A stretch of DNA of 64,000 nucleotides from Symbiodinium natans (Eukaryota; Sar; Dinophyceae; Suessiales; Symbiodiniaceae): the NCBI GenBank assembly GCA_905221605.1, contig CAJNDS010000150.1, positions 150,170-214,169 on the forward strand. The letters run 5' to 3'. Within the stretch, counting starts at the first letter, position 1, and each line of letters starts with the position of its first letter. The notes beneath the pieces were generated by a model, which saw nothing but the letters and a program-made list of their open reading frames with translations, was not told the DNA's origin and made no database searches. The position numbers and the translations under genes were made by a program. Positions 11,349 to 22,639 of this stretch are shown piece by piece.

Positions 11349-13436
11349 CTTGGGGCTTAGCTTCCGCAGCACTTGAGTAAGGTAACCTTTCGCAGCAACC
11401 TTTCCAGGGTTTAGGGTTCAGGATCTAACTTGTATGGGGGCGGGGGGTTTCCCAAAAAATGGGTACCCATTTTGGGGTCCTTCTACATGGGATGATACTG
11501 CGGCACATTTGGGAACCCCCTATTTTGGGTAATGCCATAAGGGGGCTTCAATGAAGCCTACCTGTCCGGCTTCCTAGGTGAACTAAAGGCTAACCTTTCG
11601 GGATCATATGAAACGTTCTCTAAATTGTAGTCCGTTTTGGGGATCCTATTCTATTACAGCCTTGTATTTAGGGTACCAAAAAAACCCATAATTTAGAGAT
11701 TCCACCATGTGTGGTCGGGAAGAAATACTCGACACTAAATCCTTGAGCAGGGAAGGGTGTTTTATGGTTGTAGTTTAGGGGGTTAGGGTTTCAGGGTTTG
11801 GGGTTTAGCGGGATGTGCGGCGGCGAATTCTCTAATTCTCTGCTAGGAAGTAGGGACTAGTCAGTTTGGCGGCCAGCTATTCACACTGTTCAGGACACAA
11901 CGAATGTGGAGCTGTTCCGACAGTCCCTGATTCAAGGCGGGCTAATCCTGTGTGAGAGGGCCTTCAGCACCTTTTTCTGTGTGGCGCGTGTCTTCTACTA
12001 TTACATCATTATATGAACATATTATTACCATTATTTTTAATTATTGTATTGTTTTTGTATAACTATCTTTGTGTGTTTTCTAAGTGAGTAGGGTGCCGAT
12101 GTGCTCAGTGTTTCGGACGGCGCCTGTTTCGTGACGGCCCCCGTGTGGTTTAGGTGAGCCTGTCGAGTCTGAGATCTCACCGGGCTCGTGGTATGTGACT
12201 GCCGTCCTCGTGTCATGTGATGCAACAGTAATGCTGTAACCATGTTACCAGTACTAGTAGCGTGAAGAGCCGCACCCCCAACCCCAAAATCACCCCAAAA
12301 TTCTGATCGCAAAGTTTGCAAGCCCCAAGCCCCAAACCCTAAACACAAAAACCATAGAACCCAAAACCCCAAACCCCGGAACCCTAGCCCTAGACGTAGC
12401 ATCCTTCCATCTCTAAAGCCAAAAGTCAAAACCTCGGAGCTCTGAACCCTAAATCCTAAACCCTAAACCCTTTGCCCTCAACCCTAAACCCTAAACCCCG
12501 AACCTGCAACCTTCTAAGCTCTGAGCCCCGAGGGTGGGCCTCTGGTGGATCCGTCGGTGGTGCTTCAGGCCCGGCCTCTCGGAAGTCTTACTTAGGGTTT
12601 AGGGTTTAGGGTTGATAGGGTTTAGGGTTTAGGGTCCAGGAGTTTAAGGTTTTGCTTTTGGGGTCCAAGGTTCAGGGGTAGCAAGCAGCTGTGCCGTAGT
12701 TTGCGGCTTGAGGGTTGCTACGCAATGTCGAGTGCTACGCGTGGTTCTCATTCCCCGTAAACCCTAAACCCTAAACCCTCAACCATACCTAAAGCCTAAA
12801 CTCTCAACCCTAAACCCTAAAACCTAACCCCTGAACCCTAAACCCGAAACCCTCAACCAAACCCTGAACCCCAAACCCGAAACCATAAACCCTAAGCCTA
12901 GACTCTACTCTAGTTTAGGGCTTCTGGAACCCTGGGGTTGCACTTGCCAGGTCCTCTAAGGTTGTGGTTGGTTGGAGCCATATGCAACACCCCAAGCCGT
13001 GACGCAGAGAGCCCAGTATGCCTTAGCTAGGGAAGGCCTCCCCTAAACTCCTCAACCCTTCAACCCCTTTATCCTATAGACCCTGAAGGCCTCTTGCCTA
13101 GACCCCAAAGGTTCCCTTCCCCAATTCGAGGGAGTTCTCGCAGGCACCTCGGATTGGGCCGAGCCGATAGAGCCCGCCCGGGGTCTCGGCTCTCGCAACC
13201 TTAGGGTTCTATGGGCACCCTACAGGGTTTAGGGTTTAGGGTTGAGGGTATCCCCCAACGTTTAGGGTTCTTCGAAAGCCTTATAACATCCCCATCTAAC
13301 AATTCCCACCACGCCGTCCCAGGCGGCAAAACCACCCTCCAACAGGGGGGGTCCCAGGTTTCAGGAGGTCTGAGGAATCCCAGTATGTTCTTGAGTTTTA
13401 GGGTAACGCCTGACGCCCCCAAAACCTGATGCCCTG

Positions 13437-13497
13437 CATCCCCCGGATCCCTTCGGGATCCCGGATCCCTTCGCTTCGGGATCCCGGATCCCTTTGG
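13437..13497. repeat. Palindromic GGATCCC tandem
   Basis: Three copies of a short palindromic unit built from GGATCCCTTCGGGATCCC. Each copy could form a hairpin. Confidence 0.8.
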
Positions 13498-14055
13498 CTT
13501 GTTACTGTGTTGGGGTTTAGAGTTTTGCACCTTTAGGGTGTAGGATTAGACGGGGATGGACTCTGCTCAGGGTTATGTGGTGCATTCGAGAGGGTTGAGG
13601 CTTTGGGCTTTCGGGTTTTCGGCCCGACCTGAGGTTCAGCCTTCTCAACCTTGAACCCCAAACCCGAAACTCTGATCGATGCTTGAACTGCATGCAGGTT
13701 GTGAGTGTCAGTCGCGGCTTGAGTTCTTCAGGTCTACTTGTAGGTTTGTGGGCAGATAGAAGTAGAGTTGCAGAAAAGAGGGCCCATGATGCTTCAAACC
13801 GCCAAGCCTTCCCTAAATCGGTGGAAAACCCGCCGGGATGCCTCAAGACAGCAGGTTTAAAATTCAGCACCTGAAGGTTTAATCCCCCCGGCCCCAAGCA
13901 CCCCGTTTAGGGCTTGGGGCCTGGAGTCTGGACCCTTCGCCCTCAGTCCTTAAGCACTAGCAACCTGCCATCACCCCTATCTCGAAGAGGCGTCTCTCAA
14001 GTCTTGGTGCTCACAGGCCGATGTCCGCCCAGGCGACATCCTTCTCGGCGACCCT

Positions 14056-14197
14056 GCCAGGTGAGTTTGTTTTTTTCATAATAGTAATAGTGATAATATT
14101 ATAGTTTAAAAATAATCGTGATAATAGTGATAAAGATAATAATACTAATAATGATTTCGGTGATAGTAATAATAATATTATTAGTAATTTTCGTTGA
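14056..14197. repeat. AT-rich (TAA/TAG) degenerate microsatellite
   Basis: Degenerate ATAATAGTAATA-type trinucleotide-rich DNA, strongly AT-biased relative to its surroundings. No gene seen. Confidence 0.8.
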
Positions 14198-14984
14198 GGG
14201 GGGGAAGTCGGGGTTAGGTTTCTTGAGGGCTTGCGAGTAATTGTATTGTTTGTTAAGGAGCGTTCACGCGTCGCGTGAGGTTGTGAAGGTGGTGTACTCG
14301 AGGGGAGAGGTACTGAAATGGAGTTCTTCAACCAGGCCCGGCGGCCCTTATGTCTTGTGGAGAAACGAGCAGCTTCACAGATACGAACAGGCACCCGCCC
14401 ATAAACCTGCAAGCCCTCGCCGTTCCCCCCTCCGTCACGCGCCCGCCGCGTCTGCAGTTTCTTCGGCGAGGGCGCTTCGAACGCTTTGCGGCGGGTGGGG
14501 CTCCAGGCGGGTTTTGGGGCTTATGGCAAAGGGCCACAGTCGCGAATTTCCTGTGAGGGTGTTGTGCAGGTACAAGGGAGCAGGTTGTTGCAGACGGGTG
14601 GGCTTTTCTGGTTGCAATGTCAACGACATGAAGTTCTTTGGATGTCACATGTCACTCCGCATGTCATTCCCACATTCCCATATTGCTACACCATCCAAAG
14701 CCCGAGTGTTCTCTCCGGCATGTGAAATAAATATCTAGCATACAGACATACAATGTTTACAATATGCAATATAAATGCACAAGTTAGAGGATCATTTTAA
14801 TAGAATATACACCATGTACTACAATATATACTCCGTAGAGTTCATGCCAGGTTTACATTCTGCGCCTGTCGGGGTTTGGGGGAGGATGTAGGGCCCAGTG
14901 CCGGCAGTGGGGTGCAGTTTAGCAAGTCAATCTGAATTCGGAGATAGAGCCCTTGAAGCAGTAGGTAGTTCTTACTGGTGTTTA

Positions 14985-15043
14985 GTAGGGAATGAAGGCA
15001 TTAGGTACTCTACATAATCCCTTTAAGTTCCTTCATTCCCTAC
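14985..15043. repeat. Perfect-arm inverted repeat
   Basis: GTAGGGAATGAAGG and CCTTCATTCCCTAC are exact reverse complements flanking a 31-bp loop. Possibly a small MITE. Confidence 0.7.
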
Positions 15044-15261
15044 TTGTAGGCAGTTGGAGTCCCGGGTAAGGCCCAGACCCAAAACCTGGAGTCCCATTCA
15101 TTGAGGAGCGCATCCCGGCAGACTACCCGCGGCGCGAGCGCTTGGTGGCCTGATCTTGTTGGATGCACGCAGCGCACTGTTACTGCAAGGTTTGTCCATA
15201 GCTCAGCCCCAAACCCTTCCTCCTGTAGAGCTTCTGCGTGTAAGTTGCAGGCAAGGTCCCT

Positions 15262-15476
15262 CTATATATATATATAATTTAATATAATATATGTATATAT
15301 ATATACATATCTATATAATATATACATATATTCATTCATTTATTTATTTATTTGTTTATTCATTCATTCATTCGTTCGTTCGTTCGTTCATTCATTCATT
15401 CATTCATTTGTTTCTGTATTTATATCGTTATTTATTTTTATTTATGCACACACACACACGCACGCACACACATGCA
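15262..15476. repeat. Compound microsatellite
   Basis: TATA repeats, then ATTC/GTTC tetranucleotides, then a CACACG tract. Open frames across it are repeat artefacts. Confidence 0.95.
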
Positions 15477-15810
15477 CATCAGTGATATCAGTGCAGCGTC
15501 AGGGGCCCTGATTCCCTAAGCCCGAACCCCCAGTGAATCAGATCGCCTTGTAGAACCCTGTCATGCGCTTCTCCTAGTCGAACCCCTTCACCCCACACCC
15601 AAACAACGCCTTCCAGGACTGTGTTTACCGGTTCAGGGGGTGTCTAGGAGTCTAGGGTGTTGGGGAAAACCATCGGGGGGTTTTGGGGTCGATTCCAAAA
15701 CCCGAATCCCGAAGTAGGGACGGGGGGCTCGGGGTGTGAGGGCCCCTCTTTTTGGAAGTCGTGTCGGGGTTATGGTGTTTGGGGCTAGGGTTGGGGCTAA
15801 GGATTTGGGC

Positions 15811-15987
15811 AGCCTAGTTACGTCGGATCCCGCTCTGCACGAACTTGTTTCCCTGTGCCAGCGCTACCTGCCGGTTGTCCTCCTGACCGAAGTGGACAAG
15901 GATCACCCTAATCATGCCCGACACGCCAGCCACAGTAGATCGGGTTCGACATGCTGTGCCAAGACACGGCTGAAAAAGAAGCTGTGA
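15811..15987 (+). CDS. Exon-like island, unrecognised
   Basis: The reading frame ends at a TGA at 15985. Its last 53 codons have a protein-like composition (a segment near SDPALHELVSLCQRYLPV, then a charged, His-rich part and a Lys-rich tail). The upstream part of the same frame is repeat-like. No family is recognised. Confidence 0.3.
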   Translation, partial: SLVTSDPALHELVSLCQRYLPVVLLTEVDKDHPNHARHASHSRSGSTCCAKTRLKKKL

Positions 15988-16681
15988 CTTCTCCTCCTTG
16001 CAACCTCCTGCTTGTTCGTGCCTTGGAGGTTCAGATGGCAGTTCCATGTAAAGATCGTGATCGGGATTGTTCAGGCCATTCGAAGGTGTGCCAACGTGAG
16101 TAGACATGGCAACATACACGAGACGTACAATACACAAGCGACTTGCTTCAGGCGGCTGCGAAAGTGCTCAAAATTAATCCCTTCACTTTCCCTGAAGCTC
16201 CTGCGGGGCCTTCCTTTTTCCCGGCCCCGTCGCCTGGAGGAGAGCGACACCGCTCGTGGGGCTTCAGCCTCAGACGCCCTGGGTCGGGGCCGGTAGGACT
16301 CGAGCGCTGAGGGTGTGTAAGAAAAGATGTGGAGTTTTAAGATTTGGGATTTAGGCTTTCGGGTATAGGGTTTGGGGTTTGGGGCATGGAGCTGGGTTTA
16401 GTTTAAGGTTCATGTGTAGGGCCCAAACGAAGATAGGGGAACCCCAGGAATAGCTACACATGAGCCTTCAATCAGAGCCCCAGTGTGCAAAAGCTTAGGG
16501 TTTGGGGGTTGAGAAACTTTGGCTCCATCTGGTTTTAGGTTGACTCCAAACTCACACCCTCAACCCTAACCCTAGACCCTAGACCCGAGCTGTAAGCGCC
16601 CATGAGCCTTCAAACAAATCAGCTCTGTGAAGCCCGGGCCGACCCTGGACCCCAAAGCCCCAAACCTCAAGCTCTATACCC

Positions 16682-16790
16682 TCAACCCTCAAACCTAAAC
16701 CCTAAACCCTAAACCCTAAACCCTAAACCCTAAACCCTAAACCCTAAACCCTAACCCCTAAACCCTAACCCCTAAACCCTAACCGCAAAG
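16682..16790. repeat. (CCCTAAA)n array
   Basis: About 14 heptamers with a few CCCTAAC variants. Confidence 0.95.
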
Positions 16791-16857
16791 CCCCAAAGCA
16801 ACTTGGGCTTCGGTCCCAAAGGGCTTTGCCGGAAGCCCGGTCAATGGCCGAGGGCTT

Positions 16858-17020
16858 TTAGAGTTTGGGATTCAGGGTTTAAGGGTTCAGGGTTTAAGGG
16901 GTTTTGGGGTTCAGGGTTTAGGGGGTTTAGGGTTCAGGGTTTAGGGGTTTTAGGGGTTTAGGGGTTTAGGGGTTTTGGGGGTTTAGGGGTTTAGGGTCTC
17001 AGGTTTCAGGGCTTCAGGGT
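16858..17020. repeat. (TTTAGGGG)/(TTCAGGG) degenerate array
   Basis: G-rich-strand heptamers and octamers in the orientation opposite to the array at 16682, separated from it by about 70 bp. A second head-to-head pair. Confidence 0.9.
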
Positions 17021-17136
17021 TTCAGGGGCTTGCCGGCCCTTCTCGAAGGTCTGGCTGACGCTGCGAACTGGGAGGCTGCTAGGCGCGGCCGGGCTTTTTG
17101 GAGCTTAAATCTGCCCCAGATCTTCCAAAACCCCTG

Positions 17137-17270
17137 ATTTAAGAGTATGCCCTAATGCATAAGAAGGGTCCTTAGTATGAATTAGGGTATGTTCCTCAAA
17201 TAAGGGAAAATGCCCTAATTCGTAATAAGGATCCTTAGTATAAGTTGGGGTGCACTCCTCAATGAAGGGG
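17137..17270. repeat. Two direct repeats of about 65 bp
   Basis: Two diverged copies begin ATGCCCTAAT and each contains CCTTAGTAT followed by TTCCTCAA or CTCCTCAA. Confidence 0.7.
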
Positions 17271-17889
17271 TTTTGGTTCTAAAACCCTACAACCCGAGAT
17301 AAACCCCAATTAATCCCTCTGCACCCCTAAGTAAGCCCTGTTCAAGCCGCACGTAAAGCAGGGTTCAGGGTTTGGGGTCTAGAAAGTTTAGGGTTTAGGG
17401 CTACCCTAAACCCAAAACCCCTTCACGTCAGGGTCGAGGATTCAAGCCCTCTAAAGGGCTGCAAATCGGATAGCTTCATGTAGAACTCTCAAGGCCTCAA
17501 ACCCAAGGGGCCCGAATCCCGGCGCGAGGCGACCTCATCGACGTTTTCCACAGCCGGCCCGACCCCCAACTTGACCTGAGGAGGAGTTTCACATGAGGGT
17601 TTCCGAAAATAGGGGTACCCTTTTTTGCGGGGGGGGGGGGGTCCCTTTTAAGGGCAAACCCTAGACCCTAAACCCTAAACGCTGTAGGGGTTCAGGGTGT
17701 AGGGTTTCAGGGTTGAGGGAACCCTAACCCTGAAACCGGTGGTTCTGAGACCGGCAACCTACGTTACTATTCACAAATCGGTTGTGCCTGGAGCCCCAAA
17801 CCAACGGATACGGTAGGCCGCAGGTCAGCTTCTGGCTCCAAGCGGAGTCTAAAGTGACATCTAGTTTCCCTGTGCCGCGCTCCATTCTC

Positions 17890-19107
17890 ATGCTGCCTGA
17901 CTACAGCGATAGTCCGGTTCTTGCCGGCGTGGTTGCGCAGGGGCTCCTTCCTTCGAAGAGGGATTGCTACCTGTTGGCGCAGACAGTGTTGAGTGGATTT
18001 GCCAGCTGGTTTTGCTCTCCTCCTGCGTGGACAGTGGGAGAGGCCAGTGCGACCCTTCGAAAACGTTACATCGACATCCAGGATAGCTATGATGGCGTTG
18101 CCGTCATCCATCGTGGATGCATTCAAGACTACTTTGCAGAGGGAGGGCACCTCGGCCGAGGTGCATTTGGGACAGTGTGCAGGATCGAGCCTACTGGACA
18201 TGGACTGAGCCGCTTCAAGCCATTGAGCCCGGGCATCGCCTACGCAATGAAGAGGGTTAAACTCCCCAACCGCGATACAGAGTTGGAGTCGCTCTCCAAA
18301 AGCTTCGTGAAGGTCCCCAGGAGCCGCATGCTCGAGTTCCTTCAGGCCCTGGGTGAGGAGACGGCCACGCGAGAGCACGTGACGCGAAATCTTCTGAGGG
18401 TCTTGGACATGCCGCAAAGCATGTACATTGTCATGAACCTTCTGGAGGGGCCAACACTGCAAGGTTGGATGACCTCGATGGAGACCGCAGTTCCCGAGCG
18501 CACCTGCGCAGACTTGGCGCAGCAGATGCTCTCGGCAGTGCACTACTTGCATCGTGTGGCTGGAGCCGTACATCGTGACGTTAAACCGGACAACTTTGGC
18601 TTTGTTCGTGCAGTCCGAAATATTGACCAGCCAGGGAACATACAGCTCTTCGACATGGGCTTGGCTTGGGTGCTGCCCGAAAAGATCCAAGAGTCCAGCG
18701 CAACGGACCTCCATGATGTTGCTCCTGGGGGCACACTGCGTTGGCTCTCCCCTGAAGCCTGGTGCGGACTCTGCGGTGCCTGCTCGGACGTTTGGGGGGT
18801 GGGATTGATTGTGCACACACTCCTCGTCGGAGACATGCCTTTTGGACTCCGCAAGCTTGAGGAGGAGGTGCAGGTCCGCAATGCTGTTTTCAAGAGCAAG
18901 TTGAACCTGAGCACCTCGATCTGGCGCCGTGTCTCCGAGCAGGCGCGCAAGTTCGTAGACCAACTCTTGGCCAAGGACGTCGCGGCTCGGGCCACCACGA
19001 CTGCAGCACTGAGGCACAGCTTCATCCGAGAGGAGACCGTGCCTCCGCCATGGAGTTCGAGGACACGTGCACCGAGAACGTGCCGAGATGGATGTACTGG
19101 TATGTAG
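17890..19107 (+). CDS. Serine/threonine protein kinase, intronless
   Basis: A single-exon kinase. The frame is open from 17749 and the first in-frame ATG is 17890. Numbering residues from 17782, it shows a glycine loop GRGAFG (125-130), the ATP lysine in YAMK (157), a catalytic loop HRDVKPDN (264-271), a magnesium loop DMG in place of DFG (291-293), SPE in place of APE (323-325) and a C-lobe ending in the usual Arg...His-Ser-Phe-Ile segment. All core catalytic residues are therefore present and the enzyme is expected to phosphorylate Ser/Thr, the HRDVKPDN loop being of that class. Residues 1-115 have no recognised domain. There is no transmembrane segment and no EF-hand. The insert after the glycine loop is long. 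The lack of introns, against heavily split neighbours, suggests a retroposed or intron-poor gene. The true start could lie in an upstream exon or in the 5' open extension. Confidence 0.88.
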   Translation: MLPDYSDSPVLAGVVAQGLLPSKRDCYLLAQTVLSGFASWFCSPPAWTVGEASATLRKRYIDIQDSYDGVAVIHRGCIQDYFAEGGHLGRGAFGTVCRIEPTGHGLSRFKPLSPGIAYAMKRVKLPNRDTELESLSKSFVKVPRSRMLEFLQALGEETATREHVTRNLLRVLDMPQSMYIVMNLLEGPTLQGWMTSMETAVPERTCADLAQQMLSAVHYLHRVAGAVHRDVKPDNFGFVRAVRNIDQPGNIQLFDMGLAWVLPEKIQESSATDLHDVAPGGTLRWLSPEAWCGLCGACSDVWGVGLIVHTLLVGDMPFGLRKLEEEVQVRNAVFKSKLNLSTSIWRRVSEQARKFVDQLLAKDVAARATTTAALRHSFIREETVPPPWSSRTRAPRTCRDGCTGM

Positions 19108-20996
19108 TATAGATTGTGTGCTGAAAGTAGTATGAGAACGTAGCATGGGAACAGTAGCCGAAAGCTGAACCTACTAGAGTTCGAGCATCCCCGCAAGCAT
19201 GATGTGCTAGTAGCTGTGATGCTGATGGGGTCGTATAGTCCTGACCTGAACAAAAAGCTGCTGCTTCCTGGATACAGGCTTGGGCGCTACATTGCCAGCC
19301 TAATACCCAGTGCATGTTGTATCTTTTTCAATTCAATCTGCCCAGGGCAATTGCCCGACGATTGGCAGCTGCCATCTAGAGCCTTCGCAGGAGCAAACCA
19401 TACCGTTGGCTGGTTCAAAATTAGGCAGGTCAGGTGACGTGTGGATCTTTTGGGCTCATTGAAGGTATGGTTTGCGATTCTCCTCCCTGATGCATGCTAT
19501 GCATCCTTTGAGACAGGGAGACCAAAGGCCATAGGAGGTCGAAAGGAACTCGGATGATGAGCCACGGAAACACGCTACTTGGCAGCGTCCGCAAAGTTTC
19601 CTCGACCGGCCATCCTTGCACAATCCTAAACAGTGCCGTTGCATTGTTGCCTAATCTTGGAACTGTGCAGCTGGAGACGGCGCCTCGGAGAACGACGTGC
19701 GAAGAAAAAAAGGGCCGAGAGCAGTTCGAGCGAGTCGAAGTCCCGAACGATTCTCTAAAAGGGGTGCCCCCTATTTTGGGAAGTACCCTCGAGAAGGCGA
19801 GCTTGCGCGTTTATTTGGGCCTTGTGGATGCGGCGCAGTGAGGGTGGTAGGAAAGGATACCACCATGCCCAGGGATCTACTACTAGTTGCTTAAGAACCC
19901 CAAACGAATAAAAGATATATTTCTATTTGTTTTGGGGTTCTTAAGCAATTAGTAGTGTAGGATCGAGGCTTTTTGCGTGTTTAGATGTCAGTGTTCAGGT
20001 CCGGGACTGGGGTTTCAGGGTGTCGGGATGCTCAAGAAGTGTGGAGTTCACGTTTACTCGTACAACTCTCACCTAAGCCCTAGACACCCGAAACCCTAAA
20101 CACCACCTTGAAGTAGGCACAGCGTTGTAGGGTTCTGGGGGTTTCTTGCAAAGTCGAAGCCGAGGCCGCTGCTCTATGGCGGCCCCGCGTCCAGTGAAGG
20201 TCACGGGGCTTGGGGTTGAGGGCTCAGGGTTAGGATATTTTTGCCACCCCACAACCACATGAAATCCTAAGCCCTAAGGTCCTAAACCCCAAAGCCTAAG
20301 GCCCAAACCCTCGAAGTCTCACACCCTGAACCCGGAACCCGAAAGATTTACGTCACAAACCCCCAGCCCTGAACTCTTAAACCGACTCACCTTGGTTTTC
20401 ATCCATCCTGTTTGGTGGCATGCTGCGTTTGGGCACGAAGGTTTGGCGTTTGATGTGTGTGCGTGTGTGTGAGTGTGTGCGTCAGGAACACCTTGATCTA
20501 GGTCTTGGGTGGGCCTTCTGGGGCTCTCTGCTATAGCGCTCATAGTTTATGGTTCAACGGGCTCCGCAATTTCAATCAGCCTCCAAACAAGAAGGAGGAC
20601 TCCCGACAGGTGTGTTGTGTTTTCTTGAAAGTTTTTGTTTTCATTTTATGGTGGGCCCTGTTGCCTCACAAGTTCTTAGAAGGTCCTTAACCCTTAGACC
20701 CTAAACCCGTTTCCTAAACCTGGAGGGTCTGCAACTCTGCTTTGGTGTCCGGGCGGACGGTGGTCGCGTAAACCCAGGACACCCCAAATCCCAAGCCCGA
20801 AACCCCCGCGAGGAGCGGGGCTTTAAGCCCGTCAACCCTCGTCAACTTCATTCCCGCAGCGTTAGGACGGTTTAGGATGGTTTAGGGCCTCGGGCTTCGG
20901 ATTATTTAGGGTCAGGAGTTCGGAGTCACCCGCAGCAGGCTTTGCTCATTGCCCGAAAGTGTCGCATTCCGCTCTCTCTCCGCTTCCGCACTCGCC
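19108..20996. other. Region with no supported gene
   Basis: Unique and degenerate-repeat DNA with one clear MITE (19877-19960). Open frames near 19204-19437 and 19554-19841 show no motif. A GT/GA-rich microsatellite lies at about 20450-20480. Confidence 0.5.
19877..19960. mobile_element. MITE-like element, family B
   Basis: An 84-bp near-perfect palindrome. The left arm contains GTTGCTTAAGAACCCCAAA and the right arm TTTTGGGGTTCTTAAGCAAT, ending TAGTAGTGTAG. It is the best-preserved copy of the family also seen at 11010-11109. Confidence 0.8.
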
Positions 20997-21068
20997 ATGT
21001 CACTCACACCCGCTGCCGTGCTTTCCGAGGAGGAGGCCGAGACCCTGAAGAAAACCCTCATCCCTTAA
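20997..21068 (+). CDS. Possible first coding exon
   Basis: ATG at 20997 in a good context (CGCCATGTC), preceded by a CT-rich leader, opens a 23-codon frame beginning MSLTPAAVLSEEEAETLKKT. The last few codons run into heptamer repeats, so the exon probably ends near 21055. Residue use is strongly protein-like. No downstream partner exon can be assigned with confidence. Confidence 0.4.
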   Translation: MSLTPAAVLSEEEAETLKKTLIP

Positions 21069-21097
21069 ACCTCTTGAGCCCGTAAGCCCCTAAGCCC

Positions 21098-21232
21098 CTA
21101 GCCTAAACCCTAAATCCTAAACCCTAAACTTTAACCCTAAACCCTAAACCCTAAACCCTGAACCCTGAACCCTAAACCCTAAACCCTGAACCCTAAACCC
21201 TAAACCCCCTAAGCCCCTGAACCCTCAACCCG
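21098..21232. repeat. (CCCTAAA/CCCTGAA)n array
   Basis: Heptamers with A/G alternation at position 5. Confidence 0.9.
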
Positions 21233-21647
21233 AAGGTTGCCCAGACGGGGGGGGGCCCCCTCAACTCTGCTTGTACGTCGTGGCGTATGTTTTCAACCCG
21301 TCCATCCCACACACGTTGCCTGGTTTCGTAAGGGTTTGGGATCTATGTAGGATTTAGAGTTGTGTGTTTTTGTTGTGTATATCTTACTCCTGCAAAGGAA
21401 GATTATTCTGGTTCTAAGTTCTACGGGGATCAGAGTAAGCAAAAACAACTCAAAAAACCCTAACCCTCTCCGACCCCGTCGGAGCGGGGCTTAAGCCCCG
21501 GCTTTTACATGTTCGATTCCTGCAACGGGTTTAGGGTTTAGGGTGTAGGGCCTCAAATCAAGCACGTGTGGAAAGCGCTGACCTTGCTACGTAGAAGCCC
21601 CTGACGTGCCGCAGTCGCACCAGAAGTTGGGGTTCAAGATTGTCCAA

Positions 21648-21765
21648 AACCCTAAACCCAAACCCTAAAACCCCAAACCCTAAACCCTAAACCCCTTAAC
21701 CCCTAAACCCCTAAACCCCTAAACCCTAAACTCCAAACCCCCAAACCCTAAACCCCTAAAAACCC
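21648..21765. repeat. (CCCTAAA / CCCCTAAA) array
   Basis: Heptamers and octamers directly upstream of a predicted 3' splice site at 21782. Confidence 0.9.
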
Positions 21766-21782
21766 TTAAGAACGATCCGCAG

Positions 21783-21920
21783 GTCCTGGTGGAGAGGCCT
21801 CACTCTCGCAGCAAGCGCCACTGGTACCTCGCAGGCACGGGTGCGCCACTGGACCGAGCCTCTTCAACCCAAGACTCCACATTTGGCCACGCGGGGCCCC
21901 ATACGCAAAGTCTTTCCCAA
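21783..21920 (+). CDS. Exon-like island after a CAG acceptor
   Basis: Follows CCGCAG and begins GTCCTGGTGGAGAGG, giving VLVERPHSRSKRHWYLAGTG and about 25 more codons. It lies between CCCTAAA arrays. Basic and Ser-rich. No family recognised and the 3' border is uncertain. Confidence 0.4.
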
Positions 21921-21959
21921 AACGCCCCCCTCCCAAACCCTCATAAACCCTTGGCCCTA

Positions 21960-22130
21960 GGCCCTAAACCCTAAACCCTAAACCCTAAACCCTAAACCCT
22001 AAACCCTAAACCCTAGACCCTAAACCCCAAACCCTAAACCCTAAACCCTAAACCCTAAACCCTAAACCCCTAAACCCCTAAACCCCCAAACCCCTAAACC
22101 CCTAAACCCCTAAACCCATAATTCCCTAAA
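21960..22130. repeat. (CCCTAAA)n then (CCCCTAAA)n array
   Basis: Heptamers change to octamers about two thirds along the block. Confidence 0.95.
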
Positions 22131-22376
22131 CCTTGAACTGTGGCAGGTGCGGCAGTGGCGGCCCTGGCCGTGGTGGGTGTCGTGGCCAAGGTGCCCTGTT
22201 GGCTGACCTATTCAGGTTGCATGGAACAAGGGTAGGGTGCCTAAAGAGTTTGGGGTTCTGGGCATTTGGGCCTTTTTTCGGGGGCCGAAGGTTCGGAGTG
22301 TTTTTCAGCGTCTGGGTTCCACAGATTCAGGGCCGAATCTGTGATTAGGAACCAGCGTCGCGTCAGAGCACCATCA

Positions 22377-22514
22377 ATGTTCTTGAGGCTTGGAGTTGCG
22401 TTGCTTTGGACCTTGGCATTTGGCACCCACCTGCCTCCCACCCCCAAAAAGTCTTTCGCAGCCACAGGTGTCCCACTCTCCTCTCTCCAAGTCAAAGACC
22501 TTGGACGAGATTGA
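22377..22514 (+). CDS. Short ORF with signal-peptide-like start
   Basis: The ATG at 22377 encodes a hydrophobic N terminus (MFLRLGVALLWTLAFG) followed by THLPP, resembling a secretory signal peptide with a possible cleavage site. The frame closes at 22512. In another frame from about 22493 a protein-like acidic segment (DEIENWEELPGMDKVG) continues to about 22615, and CAAG at 22487-22490 could be the joining acceptor. A two-exon secreted protein is therefore possible. The evidence is composition only. Confidence 0.35.
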   Translation: MFLRLGVALLWTLAFGTHLPPTPKKSFAATGVPLSSLQVKDLGRD

Positions 22515-22639
22515 GAACTGGGAGGAGCTTCCAGGAATGGACAAGGTCGGGGCTACAGTGTTCGGGGCCCCATTCGAGGATAAAGGACCCTATTGCTCGA
22601 TGCTCGGACACCTTCCCCGACGGCCCAAAAGCTAAGTCG

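Larger units (their letters stand above)
9190..17748. other. Region with no supported gene apart from entries below
   Basis: Degenerate heptamer repeats, microsatellites and several small inverted-repeat elements. The longer open frames (12037-12429 -, 13517-13897 -, 14241-14738 +) show no recognisable domain and are repeat-rich or low in complexity. Confidence 0.4.

Noticed and set aside
17767-19146. 459-codon open frame on the minus strand opposite the kinase gene
   Set aside because: A shadow of the GC-rich kinase coding strand. Its translation has no domain, while the plus strand has a full set of kinase motifs.
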